Shown: positions 1-7,884, counted from the first letter of the stretch. The stretch is 30,565 nt of DNA from an uncultured Bacillota bacterium (GCA_948907985.1 CAQWMM010000023.1:3075-33639), one strand, 5' to 3'. The notes: generated by a model from the sequence alone, not told the origin. A program made the numbers and translations.

Positions 1-166
1 TAAAATTTATAATAAGTAAACAAAAGTATTTTAATAGATAAAAATTTATTTTGTTATCTAAGTAAGATAGTTTGTCAAGATCTTAAAATTTATAATAAGT
101 AAACAAAAGTATTTTAATAGATAAAAATTTATTTTGTTATCTAAGTAAGATAGTTTGTCAAGATCT
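1..166. repeat. Two perfect tandem copies of an 83-bp AT-rich unit
   Basis: Bases 1-83 and 84-166 are identical, and a further TAAA at 167-170 starts a third unit. The window begins at a unit boundary, so the array may continue upstream. Each unit holds an imperfect inverted repeat (TAGATAAAAA at about 36-45 against TTGTTATCTA at 52-61). A TATAAT at 91-96 lies across the junction but has no well-spaced -35. The array is just upstream of argJ and is far richer in AT than the gene. No ArgR box consensus was recognised. The function is unknown; regulatory spacing, an intergenic repeat or an assembly duplication are all possible. Confidence 0.9.
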
Positions 167-197
167 TAAAAAAATAGGAGAGTGAATTTTAGTTAAA

Positions 198-1490
198 ATG
201 ACAGTTGAAAAACAGAATGAACAGAATATGCCAAAACTAAGCAATCTAAATCCGGAAAATCTGGATTGGATCAGCGAAGTTGCGGGCGGGGTTACGGCGG
301 CCCGGGGGTTTGTGGCCGGCGGTTTGCATGCCGGGCTGAAGAAGTGCCCGGACAGAAAGGATTTGGCGATTATTTACTCGCAAACGCCGGCGGCGGTGGG
401 CGGCGTGTTCACCCAGAATAAGTTCGCCGCCGCGCCGGTTAACTGGTGCCGGCAGGTGGTGGCGGGCGGACGCGCCCAGGCGGTGGTGGTGAACAGCGGC
501 AATGCTAACGCCTGCACCGGGGCCGAGGGCGCGGCCAATGCCGCCGAAATGGCCGGGCTTTGCGGCCGGGCTTTGGGTGTACCGGCCGAGCAGGTTTTGG
601 TTTGCAGCACTGGGGTTATCGGCGTGCAGCTGCCTATGGATATTTTGCGGGCGGGCATTGCCGCCTGCGTGGAGGGGCAGCTTTCGGCCAATGGCGGCCA
701 GGAGGCGGCCAAGGCGATTATGACGACTGATTTATACCGCAAAGAATGTGCGGTAAGCTACCAATATCAGGGCCAAACTATAACAGTGGGCGGTATGGCC
801 AAGGGCAGCGGTATGATTCACCCGAATATGGCGACGATGCTGTGCTTTATCACTACTGATTTGCAGATTGCACCGGCGGCCTTGCAGCAGGCGGTTAAAG
901 AGTCGGCGGACGCTACCTTTAATATGGTTACGGTGGACGGCGATACCAGCACCAACGACAGTATGCTGGTTTTGGCTAACGGTCAGGCCGGCAACGCCGA
1001 GGTTGCGGCTGGCGGCGAGGGTTATGTTCAGTTTCGGCAGGCGTTGACGCTGGTTGCGGCCCGGCTGGCGCGGCTGATGGCCTTTGACGGCGAGGGCGCG
1101 ACCAAGCTTTTGGACTGCCAGGTGAGCGGCGCGGCCAGCGAACGAGACGCGCGGCTGGCGGCTAAGGCGGTGGTTGGTTCCAGTTTGGTTAAGGCGGCCT
1201 TTAACGGCGAGGACGCCAACTGGGGGCGGATTGTCTGCGCAGCCGGTTATTCCGGCGCGGAATTCGACGCGTCCCGGGTGAACCTGCGCCTGCGCAGCGC
1301 CGGCGGCGAACTTGAGCTGATGCGCGCCGGCAGCGGCCTGGTGTTTGACGAGGAACAGGCCAGCCGGATTTTGCAGGAGCGGGAGATCTTTATTCTGCTG
1401 GAACTGGGCGACGGCGAATATTCCGCCCGCGCCTGGGGGTGCGACTTGTCGCATGAGTATGTAAGTATTAATGCAGACTATCGCAGTTAG
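198..1490 (+). CDS. argJ: Bifunctional glutamate N-acetyltransferase / amino-acid acetyltransferase ArgJ
   Basis: ArgJ moves the acetyl group from N-acetylornithine to glutamate, closing the acetyl cycle of arginine biosynthesis; in many species it can also use acetyl-CoA. The protein is 430 aa, slightly longer than the usual 400-410, and the first 20 or so residues look like an extension. The autocleavage signature GMIHPNMATM is at about residues 205-214, and the family cuts between A212 and T213, freeing the Thr nucleophile. The N-terminal GGVTAARGFVAGGLHAG and VNSGNANACTG segments are also typical. The start is uncertain: AGGAG at 176-180 lies 17 bases before ATG 198, and a 4-codon GTG minigene (182-196) sits between them. 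ATG 228 is an alternative without a clear Shine-Dalgarno. argB follows after a structured spacer. argC, often next to argJ, is not seen. Confidence 0.96.
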   Translation: MTVEKQNEQNMPKLSNLNPENLDWISEVAGGVTAARGFVAGGLHAGLKKCPDRKDLAIIYSQTPAAVGGVFTQNKFAAAPVNWCRQVVAGGRAQAVVVNSGNANACTGAEGAANAAEMAGLCGRALGVPAEQVLVCSTGVIGVQLPMDILRAGIAACVEGQLSANGGQEAAKAIMTTDLYRKECAVSYQYQGQTITVGGMAKGSGMIHPNMATMLCFITTDLQIAPAALQQAVKESADATFNMVTVDGDTSTNDSMLVLANGQAGNAEVAAGGEGYVQFRQALTLVAARLARLMAFDGEGATKLLDCQVSGAASERDARLAAKAVVGSSLVKAAFNGEDANWGRIVCAAGYSGAEFDASRVNLRLRSAGGELELMRAGSGLVFDEEQASRILQEREIFILLELGDGEYSARAWGCDLSHEYVSINADYRS

Positions 1491-1500
1491 AGCAGCACGC

Positions 1501-1606
1501 CAATAGCGCCTCATCTACTTTGTTATCAGTTCATTCACCTTGTCAACGTACTAATAGTACGCCTCCGCGGTTCATAAACTGATTCCTCGTATCTGAAGCA
1601 CTATTG
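1501..1606 (+). repeat. Three-tiered hairpin element, copy 1 (argJ-argB spacer)
   Basis: The element starts 10 bases after the argJ stop. Outer stem: CAATAG (1501-1506) with CTATTG (1601-1606). Middle stem: ATCAGTT (1525-1531) with AACTGAT (1577-1583). Apical hairpin: CGTACTA (1547-1553), loop A, TAGTACG (1555-1561), followed by GCCTCC. Copies 2 (4902-5025) and 3 (7161-7273) keep the same order of stems and the CGTA...TACGCCT core, but have different stem sequences. It ends in no T-tract, so it is not a classical terminator. Confidence 0.75.
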
Positions 1607-1641
1607 ACGCACTGAAGAAGTTCAAATAAAGGAGGACCAAA

Positions 1642-2562
1642 ATGCAGTCTACAACTCCAATAGACAAACAGGAAATATCTCCAATCGACAAAGCCAGTAT
1701 TCTGGTGGAGGCTCTGCCCTATATCAGACGTTTTCATGGTAAAACCGTGGTGATTAAATACGGCGGCAACGCTATGCTAAGCGAGGAACTGAAAGAGGGC
1801 GTGCTTAAAGACGTTGTGCTGATGCAGCTGGTGGGTATGCGGCCGGTTTTGGTGCATGGCGGCGGCCCCGATATTAACAGCGTGATGGAACAAATGCGTA
1901 TGAAAGTGGAATTTGTCAACGGCCAGCGCGTTACGGATGAGAACGTGATGGAGGTTGTGGAAATGGTGCTGACCGGAAAGGTGAACAGCAGCATTGTCAA
2001 GTATATCAACCAAAACGGCGGTCTGGCGGTTGGCCTTTCCGGCGCGGACTGCAATCTGCTGCTGGCGCATAAGCAGCGCGCCCGGGTTCCCACTCCGGAC
2101 GGCGGCCAACAGATGATGGATCTTGGATTGGTTGGCGAGGTGGAAAGCGTTAACACTGTTTTGCTAAATTCGCTGCTGGATCAGGGCTATATTCCGGTGA
2201 TTTCGCCTGTGGCGGTGGATCGCCATGGCGAGAGCTTAAATGTCAACGCTGATTTGGTGGCCGGCAAGGTGGCGACGGCTTTGCAGGCGGAAAAACTAAT
2301 GTTGTTAACCGACGTTGAGGGGCTGTATCGCAATTATAACGATAAAACTTCGTTGATTTCGGTGTTGCCGGCGCGAATGGTGGAGGGGCTGAAAGCCCAG
2401 GGCGTAATCAGCGGCGGTATGCTGCCCAAGGTGGATTGCTGCGTGCAGGCGGTTAAACAGGGCGTGGGCAGCGTCCACATTCTGGATGGCCGCGTTCTCC
2501 ATTGCCTGCTTTTAGAGATTTTCACCAAAGAGGGTGTGGGCACAATGGTTATCAACAAGTAA
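1642..2562 (+). CDS. argB: Acetylglutamate kinase ArgB
   Basis: ArgB phosphorylates N-acetylglutamate, the second committed step of arginine synthesis. The 306-aa amino acid kinase fold shows KYGGNAM (K39, phosphate binding), the glycine loop VHGGGPDIN at 71-79, and LTDVEGLYRNYNDKT and SGGMLPKVDCC near the C-terminus. About 25 residues precede the kinase core. Such an N-terminal helix, together with a C-terminal EGVGTMV, is typical of hexameric, arginine-inhibited NAGKs, so feedback inhibition by arginine is likely (inference from family knowledge). AAAGGAGG at 1628-1635 is well placed for ATG 1642. The gap to argD (183 bp) is occupied by a MITE, but the genes probably remain in one operon. 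Confidence 0.97.
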   Translation: MQSTTPIDKQEISPIDKASILVEALPYIRRFHGKTVVIKYGGNAMLSEELKEGVLKDVVLMQLVGMRPVLVHGGGPDINSVMEQMRMKVEFVNGQRVTDENVMEVVEMVLTGKVNSSIVKYINQNGGLAVGLSGADCNLLLAHKQRARVPTPDGGQQMMDLGLVGEVESVNTVLLNSLLDQGYIPVISPVAVDRHGESLNVNADLVAGKVATALQAEKLMLLTDVEGLYRNYNDKTSLISVLPARMVEGLKAQGVISGGMLPKVDCCVQAVKQGVGSVHILDGRVLHCLLLEIFTKEGVGTMVINK

Positions 2563-2576
2563 AAGTTAAAGGCTCG

Positions 2577-2702
2577 CCCTCTCCGGCTATTTCCTTAAAG
2601 GAAATAGCCACCTCCCCCAGAGGGGGAGGCAGGTTTAAAACTTGGCTCTCCCTTTGGGAGAGCTGGCAGCAACAACCGTTAGGGCGTTGCTGGCTGAGAG
2701 GG
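2577..2702. mobile_element. MITE-like palindromic repeat, copy 1 (126 bp)
   Basis: The ends are CCCTCTC (2577-2583) and GAGAGGG (2696-2702), forming terminal inverted repeats. Inside are successive hairpins: GGCTATTTCCT/AGGAAATAGCC, CCTCCCCC/GGGGGAGG, GCTCTCCC/GGGAGAGC and AGCAAC/GTTGCT. A second, 177-bp copy at 12048-12224 shares the ends and the CTCTCCC...GGGAGAG core. There is no ORF of its own, so it must have been mobilised in trans if at all. This repeat type is common in gut Clostridia (established knowledge). It lies between argB and argD, inside the presumed operon. No target-site duplication was found. Confidence 0.8.
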
Positions 2703-2745
2703 TAAAAAAATATATTTTAAATATGAAGAGAGAAGAATAACAAAC

Positions 2746-3954
2746 ATGAATAATGCGGAAATAATTGCCAAAGGCCAAAAATACTGCCTTAATGTTTTCA
2801 ACCGCCTGCCCATTGCTATGGTGCGGGGCGAGGGCAGTTATGTTTTTGACGCCGACGGCAACAAATATCTGGATTTTGTCAGCGGTATTGCCGTAAACGC
2901 GCTGGGCCATGCTCACCCGGCGGTGGCGGCGGCGCTGGCCGAACAGGCGGCCAAACTGATCCACGCTTCTAATTTATACTGGCTGGAGCCGCAAGTGCAG
3001 CTGGCCGGGGTTTTGGTAGAAAATTCGGCCTTTGATAAAGTTTTCTTTGGCAACAGCGGCGCGGAGGCCAACGAGGGCGCGCTCAAGCTGGCGCGTAAAT
3101 ACGCCATATACAGCGGCCACCCGGAGCGTCAGCAGGTTATCACCATGCGCAGCAGTTTCCATGGCCGCACGCTGGCCACGCTGACGGCCACCGGTCAGGA
3201 TAAAATGCACCGAGGCTTTGAGCCGCTGGCGCAGGGCTTTGTCTATGCGCCCTATAATGATTTTGCGGCTTTGCAGGCTGCCGTTAACGAGCAAACCTGC
3301 GCCATTATGCTGGAGCCGGTGCAGGGCGAGGGTGGCGTGTATCCGGCAGAGCCGGAATTTTTACGGCAGGTTCGCCAACTTTGTGATGAGCGCGATATAA
3401 TTTTAATTTATGATGAGGTGCAGACTGGCCTGGGGCGCACCGGCAAGCTGTTTGCCTATCAGCATAGCAGCGTTGCGCCGGATATTATGACTTTGGCCAA
3501 AGCCTTGGGCGGCGGTGCGCCGATTGGGGCTTTTCTGACCACTGACAGGGTGGCGGCGGCCTTTCAGCCGGGCGATCATGGCTCCACGTTTGGCGGCAAC
3601 CCGCTGGTTTGCGCGGCCGGGCTGGCGGTTATGCGTGTAATGCTGGACGAGGACCTGCCCGGTCAGGCGGCGGCCATGGGCGAATATCTCAAAAGCCGGT
3701 TGGCGGAATTCCAGACCAAATACAGCTGCATTACAGAAATCCGCGGCCAGGGGCTGCTGCTGGGAATCCAGCTGGACAGGCCGGGCGCGCCGGTGGTGCA
3801 GGCCTGCCTGAAACGCGGCGTGCTGCTTAACTGCACCGCTGGCAGCGTTTTGCGGCTGATTCCGCCGCTGAACGTCAGCCGGGCGGAGGCTGACGAATTT
3901 TTGGCGGTGTTGGACGAGGCGTTAAATGAAGTTTGCCTGGAGGTGCAGAATTAA
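2746..3954 (+). CDS. argD: Acetylornithine aminotransferase ArgD
   Basis: ArgD is a PLP-dependent class III aminotransferase that converts N-acetylglutamate semialdehyde and glutamate to N-acetylornithine. The 402-aa length fits the family. Visible landmarks are the phosphate-binding GNSGAEANE (102-110), SFHGRT (137-142), the PLP-nitrogen Asp in IYDEVQTGLGRTG (D223), and the Schiff-base lysine K252 in LAKALGGGAPIG. GSTFGGNPL and a C-terminal RLIPPLN are also typical. The Shine-Dalgarno is weak (GAAGAGAGAAG before ATG 2746). The stop codon overlaps the argF start (TAATG), which implies translational coupling. Confidence 0.97.
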   Translation: MNNAEIIAKGQKYCLNVFNRLPIAMVRGEGSYVFDADGNKYLDFVSGIAVNALGHAHPAVAAALAEQAAKLIHASNLYWLEPQVQLAGVLVENSAFDKVFFGNSGAEANEGALKLARKYAIYSGHPERQQVITMRSSFHGRTLATLTATGQDKMHRGFEPLAQGFVYAPYNDFAALQAAVNEQTCAIMLEPVQGEGGVYPAEPEFLRQVRQLCDERDIILIYDEVQTGLGRTGKLFAYQHSSVAPDIMTLAKALGGGAPIGAFLTTDRVAAAFQPGDHGSTFGGNPLVCAAGLAVMRVMLDEDLPGQAAAMGEYLKSRLAEFQTKYSCITEIRGQGLLLGIQLDRPGAPVVQACLKRGVLLNCTAGSVLRLIPPLNVSRAEADEFLAVLDEALNEVCLEVQN

Positions 3955-4907
3955 TGGCAGAGTTACGAGCATTGAAAAAGGATTATGCCGGGCGCGATTT
4001 TTTGTCGCTGTTGGATTATTCGGCGGAGGATTTACAGTATTTTCTGGATGTGGCCGATTATCTGAAAGCCGAGCGCAAGGCCGGCCACCCCACGCCCTAT
4101 TTGCAGGGCAAAACCATGGGCCTGATTTTTGAAAAAAGTTCCACTCGCACGCGCGTTTCTTTTGAAACCGGCATTTATTATCTGGGCGGCCAGGGATTGT
4201 TTCTCTCTAACCGGGATTTGCAGATTGGCCGGGGCGAGCCGATTAAGGATACGGCGCGGGTGCTTTCCCGCTTTTTGAACGGACTGATGATTCGCACTTT
4301 CAGCCATGACACCGTGCTGGAGCTGGCGCAGTATGCGAGTGTTCCGGTGATTAACGGCCTGACGGATCTGCTGCATCCCTGCCAGGTGTTGGCGGATTTG
4401 CAGACGATCCGCGAGCATAAGGGCCAGCTGTCCGGGCTGAAACTGGCCTTTATCGGCGACGGCAACAATATGGCGCACTCGCTGATGAACGGCGGCGCGC
4501 GGATGGGTATGCAGGTGGCGGTGGCCTGCCCGGAGGGTTACCGGCCAGATGAACAGGTGTTGGCGGCGGCGGAAAAGGCGGCGGCCGAGAGCGGCGGCAG
4601 CGTGCAGGTGCTTGATGATCCAATGGCGGCTGCTGCCGGCGCGGATGTGATTTACACCGACGTTTGGGCCTCTATGGGGCAGGAGGATGAAAAAGCCGAG
4701 CGTGAAAAGGTTTTCGGCGGCGTTTATCAGGTGAACGAAGAACTGATGGCGGCGGCTAACGACGGCGCGCTGGTGCTGCACTGCCTGCCGGCGCACCGGG
4801 GCGAGGAAATCACCGAAGGGGTTTTTGAGGCCCACCCGGAAATCTTTGACGAGGCGGAAAACCGCTTATATGCCCAAATGGCCGTAATGGCTTTATTATT
4901 GGCATAA
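3954..4907 (+). CDS. argF: Ornithine carbamoyltransferase ArgF
   Basis: ArgF makes citrulline from ornithine and carbamoyl phosphate. The 317-aa protein carries the carbamoyl-phosphate loop SSTRTR (62-67), the HPCQ motif, the ornithine-binding DVWASMGQE, and HCLPAHRGEE near the C-terminus. I chose ATG 3954, which overlaps the argD stop, because GGAGG at 3939-3943 is spaced 10 bases from it. A TTG at 3933 would only add seven residues lying upstream of that Shine-Dalgarno. A hairpin element begins within the stop-codon region and is followed by the argG promoter, so the argJBDF transcript may end or be processed here. Confidence 0.96.
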   Translation: MAELRALKKDYAGRDFLSLLDYSAEDLQYFLDVADYLKAERKAGHPTPYLQGKTMGLIFEKSSTRTRVSFETGIYYLGGQGLFLSNRDLQIGRGEPIKDTARVLSRFLNGLMIRTFSHDTVLELAQYASVPVINGLTDLLHPCQVLADLQTIREHKGQLSGLKLAFIGDGNNMAHSLMNGGARMGMQVAVACPEGYRPDEQVLAAAEKAAAESGGSVQVLDDPMAAAAGADVIYTDVWASMGQEDEKAEREKVFGGVYQVNEELMAAANDGALVLHCLPAHRGEEITEGVFEAHPEIFDEAENRLYAQMAVMALLLA

Positions 4908-5025
4908 GTCCACTAACGCCTCATCTTCTGCGTCATCGGCTTGTCCAAGTCGTCGGCGTATGTTTAATACGCCTGCCTCCTTTTACAAGCTGATTCCTTG
5001 AATTGGAGGCACTATTGAACTTATG
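4902..5025 (+). repeat. Three-tiered hairpin element, copy 2 (argF-argG spacer)
   Basis: Outer stem: CATAAGT (4902-4908, which includes the argF stop codon) with ACTTATG (5019-5025). Middle stem: ATCGGCTTGT (4935-4944) with ACAAGCTGAT (4985-4994), including one G-U pair. Apical hairpin: GGCGTAT (4955-4961), loop GTTTA, ATACGCC (4967-4973), then TGCCTCC. All three helices differ in sequence from copies 1 and 3 but occupy the same positions. Additional GCCTC/GAGGC complementarity lies inside the outer stem. Confidence 0.75.
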
Positions 5026-5057
5026 CAGGTTCGGATTAAAAAATATATAAAAAACTA

Positions 5058-5086
5058 TTGTAAATTGGTTTAAGATATTGTAAAAT
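5058..5086 (+). promoter_or_regulatory. Sigma-A-type promoter of argG
   Basis: TTGTAA (5058-5063), a 17-base spacer and TAAAAT (5081-5086). The predicted start is near 5093, giving a leader of about 106 nt before argG. Confidence 0.65.
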
Positions 5087-5099
5087 AAAGGCGAACAAT

Positions 5100-5160
5100 C
5101 GCCGCCGTTTTCAACGGGAACGGCGGCGCATCCAGCGACTGGACTTCCTGCTGGTCGCTG
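5100..5160 (+). promoter_or_regulatory. Structured leader of argG
   Basis: A perfect 10-bp stem, CGCCGCCGTT (5100-5109) with AACGGCGGCG (5119-5128), is followed by two mutually exclusive helices: TCCAG/CTGGA (5131-5135 with 5139-5143) or CAGCGAC/GTCGCTG (5133-5139 with 5154-5160). There is no T-tract, so attenuation by termination is unlikely. RNA stability or translational control is possible. It does not match a riboswitch class I can name. Confidence 0.5.
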
Positions 5161-5198
5161 TTGCTTAGCTTAAAAATAGCAAAGGAGCTGTTGATTTA

Positions 5199-6470
5199 AT
5201 GACTGAACAAAAACCAAAGGTTGTGCTGGCTTATTCCGGCGGCCTGGATACTTCTGTGATCATTCCCTGGCTGAAAGAGCACTACGGCTATGACGTTATC
5301 GCTATGAGCGCTGACGTCGGCCAGGGCGAGGAGCTGGCCCCGCTGAAAGAAAAGGCGATTAACACCGGCGCGGCCAAGCTTTATATTGAAGATTTGCGCG
5401 ATGAGTTTGTAACGGATTATATTTATCCCACCATGAAAGCCGGCGCGGTTTATGAGGGCAAATATCTGCTGGGGACTTCCTTTGCCCGGCCGCTGATTGC
5501 CCGCCGTCTGGTGGAGATTGCCCGCAAGGAGGGCGCGGTGGCCATTGCCCATGGCGCAACCGGCAAAGGCAACGATCAGGTTCGCTTTGAGGCGGCGGTT
5601 AAGGCGCTGGCCCCGGATCTGAAGATTATCGCCCCCTGGCGCGAGTGGGATATCAAATCCCGCGAGCAGGAAGTTGATTATGCCGAGGCGCATAATATTC
5701 CGCTGCCGGTTACCAAAGCCGACAATTATTCTATGGACCGCAACCTGTGGCATTTAAGCCACGAGGGTATGGATCTGGAAGATCCGGCCAACGAGCCGAA
5801 AAACGAGATGCTGAAAATCTGCACGCCGCCGGAACAGGCCCCGGACGAACCAACCTATTTGGAGATTGAATTTGAAAAGGGTATTCCCACCAAGGTGGAC
5901 GGCAAAACATTCTCGCCGGCTGATTTGATCATGTATCTGAATGAGAAAGGCGCGGCAAACGGCGTCGGCGTGGAGGATATGGTAGAAAACCGTCTGGTTG
6001 GTATGAAGTCGCGCGGCGTTTATGAAACCCCTGGCGGCACGATCCTTTATTACGCTCACCAAAAGCTGGAGGAACTTTGTCTGGACAGGCTGACGCTGCA
6101 TTATAAGGAGAGCGTGGCCCTGCGCTATGCCGAATTGGTTTATGACGGTATTTGGTTCTCGCCCCTGCGCGAGGCGCTGGACGCTTTTGTGGACAGCACC
6201 CAGCGGACGGTTACCGGCAAAGTGCGCTTAAAGCTTTATAAGGGCAATATCAGCGCTGCCGGCGCCACCAGCCCCTATTCGTTGTATAGCCATGATTTTG
6301 CCACCTTTGACGCCGACGATGTTTACGACCAGGCGGACGCGGGCGGTTTCATCAATATTTTTGCCCTGCCCATGCGGGTACGCGCTCAACTGTTCCCGCA
6401 GGAGGCGGCAAGCCGCCTGACCGGCAGCGAGCCAAAACCGGTGGCCGTGGCCCCCGGTTATACGGACTGA
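5199..6470 (+). CDS. argG: Argininosuccinate synthase ArgG
   Basis: ArgG joins citrulline and aspartate with ATP to give argininosuccinate. The 423-aa sequence begins with the PP-loop AYSGGLDTSVIIPWLKE (about residues 11-27). It also has the citrulline/aspartate-binding HGATGKGNDQVRFE (about 117-130) and ends with a typical helical tail slightly longer than the family norm of about 400. AAAGGAG at 5181-5187 is 11 bases before ATG 5199. The gene has its own promoter and structured leader. argH, which usually follows, is absent; the next gene is a DNA glycosylase. Confidence 0.97.
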   Translation: MTEQKPKVVLAYSGGLDTSVIIPWLKEHYGYDVIAMSADVGQGEELAPLKEKAINTGAAKLYIEDLRDEFVTDYIYPTMKAGAVYEGKYLLGTSFARPLIARRLVEIARKEGAVAIAHGATGKGNDQVRFEAAVKALAPDLKIIAPWREWDIKSREQEVDYAEAHNIPLPVTKADNYSMDRNLWHLSHEGMDLEDPANEPKNEMLKICTPPEQAPDEPTYLEIEFEKGIPTKVDGKTFSPADLIMYLNEKGAANGVGVEDMVENRLVGMKSRGVYETPGGTILYYAHQKLEELCLDRLTLHYKESVALRYAELVYDGIWFSPLREALDAFVDSTQRTVTGKVRLKLYKGNISAAGATSPYSLYSHDFATFDADDVYDQADAGGFINIFALPMRVRAQLFPQEAASRLTGSEPKPVAVAPGYTD

Positions 6471-6510
6471 CTCAGACAAGACAGGTCAAATATAAAGCGG
6501 GGGGATTGAG

Positions 6511-7140
6511 ATGACGCAGGAAAATGCCCAAACGGAGAAAAAACCGCTGACTTTTGCTGACTGGAAAGCGGCCTTGCTGCAGTGCCGGCGCTGTTCGTTG
6601 TGCGAAACGCGCACCCAGGCGGTGGCCGGGGAATATCGTGAGCATCCGGTGATTTTTATGCTGGGCGAAGCGCCCGGCGGTCGCGAGGATCAGGAGGGCA
6701 GGCCGTTTTGCGGCCAGGCCGGCGGTATTCTGGATGATTTTCTGCGTCTGGCGGAGCTGAAGCGGGAAGAGGTCTATATCAGCAACGTGGTTAAGTGCCG
6801 CCCAACCCGTCCCTCCAAAAGCGGCATTTATGGTAACTATGCCAACCGCAAACCCACCCCGGCGGAGATCCAAACCTGTTCGCCCTGGCTGGAGCTGGAG
6901 CTGCGTTTGCTGCGCCCGCGCCTGCTGGTAACTCTGGGCGGCGTGCCCCTTTCCTATGTGGTGGGCAAAAACGCCGCCGTTGGCCAGTATCATGGCAAGG
7001 CCTTTGTCTGGGAGAAATATAATCTGCCGGTTTATCCGCTTTATCATCCGGCGGCGCTGATTTATGACGCCTCCAAGAAAATGGCCTATGAAAATGATGT
7101 GCAGAACTTAGGGCGAATGTGTAAAGAACTTTTCACCTAG
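6511..7140 (+). CDS. Family 4 uracil-DNA glycosylase (4Fe-4S)
   Basis: The product excises uracil from DNA in base-excision repair. The 209-aa protein shows the UDG family 4/5 motif GEAPGGREDQEGRPFCGQAG (52-71) and the C-terminal YHPAAL (178-183). Four cysteines probably ligate a 4Fe-4S cluster: C25 and C28 (CRRC), C96 (KCRP) and C123 (QTC). The loop between the third and fourth ligands (about 26 residues, SKSGIYGNYAN region) is longer than the roughly 15 residues of well-known members. A GC-rich Shine-Dalgarno (GGGGGG, about 6499-6504) precedes ATG 6511. It lies 40 bp after argG and is probably co-transcribed with it. Confidence 0.92.
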   Translation: MTQENAQTEKKPLTFADWKAALLQCRRCSLCETRTQAVAGEYREHPVIFMLGEAPGGREDQEGRPFCGQAGGILDDFLRLAELKREEVYISNVVKCRPTRPSKSGIYGNYANRKPTPAEIQTCSPWLELELRLLRPRLLVTLGGVPLSYVVGKNAAVGQYHGKAFVWEKYNLPVYPLYHPAALIYDASKKMAYENDVQNLGRMCKELFT

Positions 7141-7345
7141 CCCATCGATAAACGCTCATCTTTGAGTTTGTCGCTGCGACTCAAGTCGGTCAACGTACTA
7201 TTAGTACGCCTCCCTCCTTTCGCTGGCGACACGAAGTTAGTCCCGAGTGTAACGAGTGGACGACGCACTCAAATCTGAACATTTCTCAACGGGCTATTAC
7301 GTTGGATAATAGCGTTTGGCCCGTCGATAAACGCCCATCTTTGAG
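7141..7345 (+). repeat. Three-tiered hairpin element, copy 3, flanked by a direct repeat
   Basis: Outer stem: TTTGAGT (7161-7167) with ACTCAAA (7267-7273). Middle stem: TGTCGC/GCGACA. Apical hairpin: CGTACTA (7194-7200), loop T, TAGTACG (7202-7208), then CCTCC. The entry segment, CCCATCGATAAACGCTCATC and a few following bases (7141-7166), recurs with two changes at about 7320-7345 just before coaD, so a second, truncated unit appears to begin there. Between them GCTATTA/TAATAGC forms another small hairpin. The element starts immediately after the uracil-DNA glycosylase stop. Confidence 0.7.
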
Positions 7346-7380
7346 CCTTTCTTTGCAAAAATACTTTTGGGGAGTTTTTT

Positions 7381-7884
7381 ATGAAAATTGCAGTATACGC
7401 CGGCACCTTTGATCCGATTACCCTTGGGCATTTGGATATTTTGGCGCGGGCCAGCCACCTGTTTGATAAGCTGATTCTGGCGATTGCCGAGGATAATTAC
7501 AAGGACACCTTTTTCACTGCCGAAGAGCGGGTGGCGATTGCCCAAAAGGCGGTGGCTGAATTGCCCAATGTGGAGGTTAAGCGGTTTTCCGGCCTGTTGG
7601 TGGAATTTTGCCGCGCCGAGGGGGCGGTGGCGATTATCCGCGGCCTTAGGGCGCTTTCGGACTTTGATAATGAGTTCCAAATGGCGCTGATGAACAAAAA
7701 AGTTGCGCCGGAGATTGACTCGCTGTTTTTGATGACGGCCCCGGAATATCAGTTTGTCAGCTCCAGCATTGTCAAAAATTTTGCGCTGCTGGGCTATGCG
7801 CCGGATGATATTGTTTCGCCCTGCGTGGCCGCCGCCTTGCAGGACAAACTGGCCGCGCGCGGTAAGCAGCAAGAAAAATCATAA
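7381..7884 (+). CDS. coaD: Phosphopantetheine adenylyltransferase CoaD
   Basis: CoaD catalyses the penultimate step of coenzyme A synthesis, transferring AMP from ATP to 4'-phosphopantetheine. The protein is 167 aa, within the family range of about 160. It shows the nucleotidyltransferase (T/H)xGH signature in GTFDPITLGHLDIL (about 8-21), RGLRALSDFDNEFQMA (about 87-102) and the ISSTxVR-like SSSIVKNFA near residue 122. GGGGAG at 7370-7375 precedes ATG 7381. The gene sits alone between a repeat-rich spacer and the promoter of the carboxyltransferase gene. Confidence 0.96.
   Translation: MKIAVYAGTFDPITLGHLDILARASHLFDKLILAIAEDNYKDTFFTAEERVAIAQKAVAELPNVEVKRFSGLLVEFCRAEGAVAIIRGLRALSDFDNEFQMALMNKKVAPEIDSLFLMTAPEYQFVSSSIVKNFALLGYAPDDIVSPCVAAALQDKLAARGKQQEKS

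Noticed and set aside
1..166. CRISPR array
   Set aside because: The 83-bp units are contiguous and identical with no spacers, and no cas genes are nearby.
1..197. ArgR operator upstream of argJ
   Set aside because: AT-rich sequence gives many weak matches, but no convincing pair of ARG boxes was found.
732..1514. Minus-strand open frame opposite argJ
   Set aside because: Shadow frame without a ribosome binding site; ArgJ is unambiguous.
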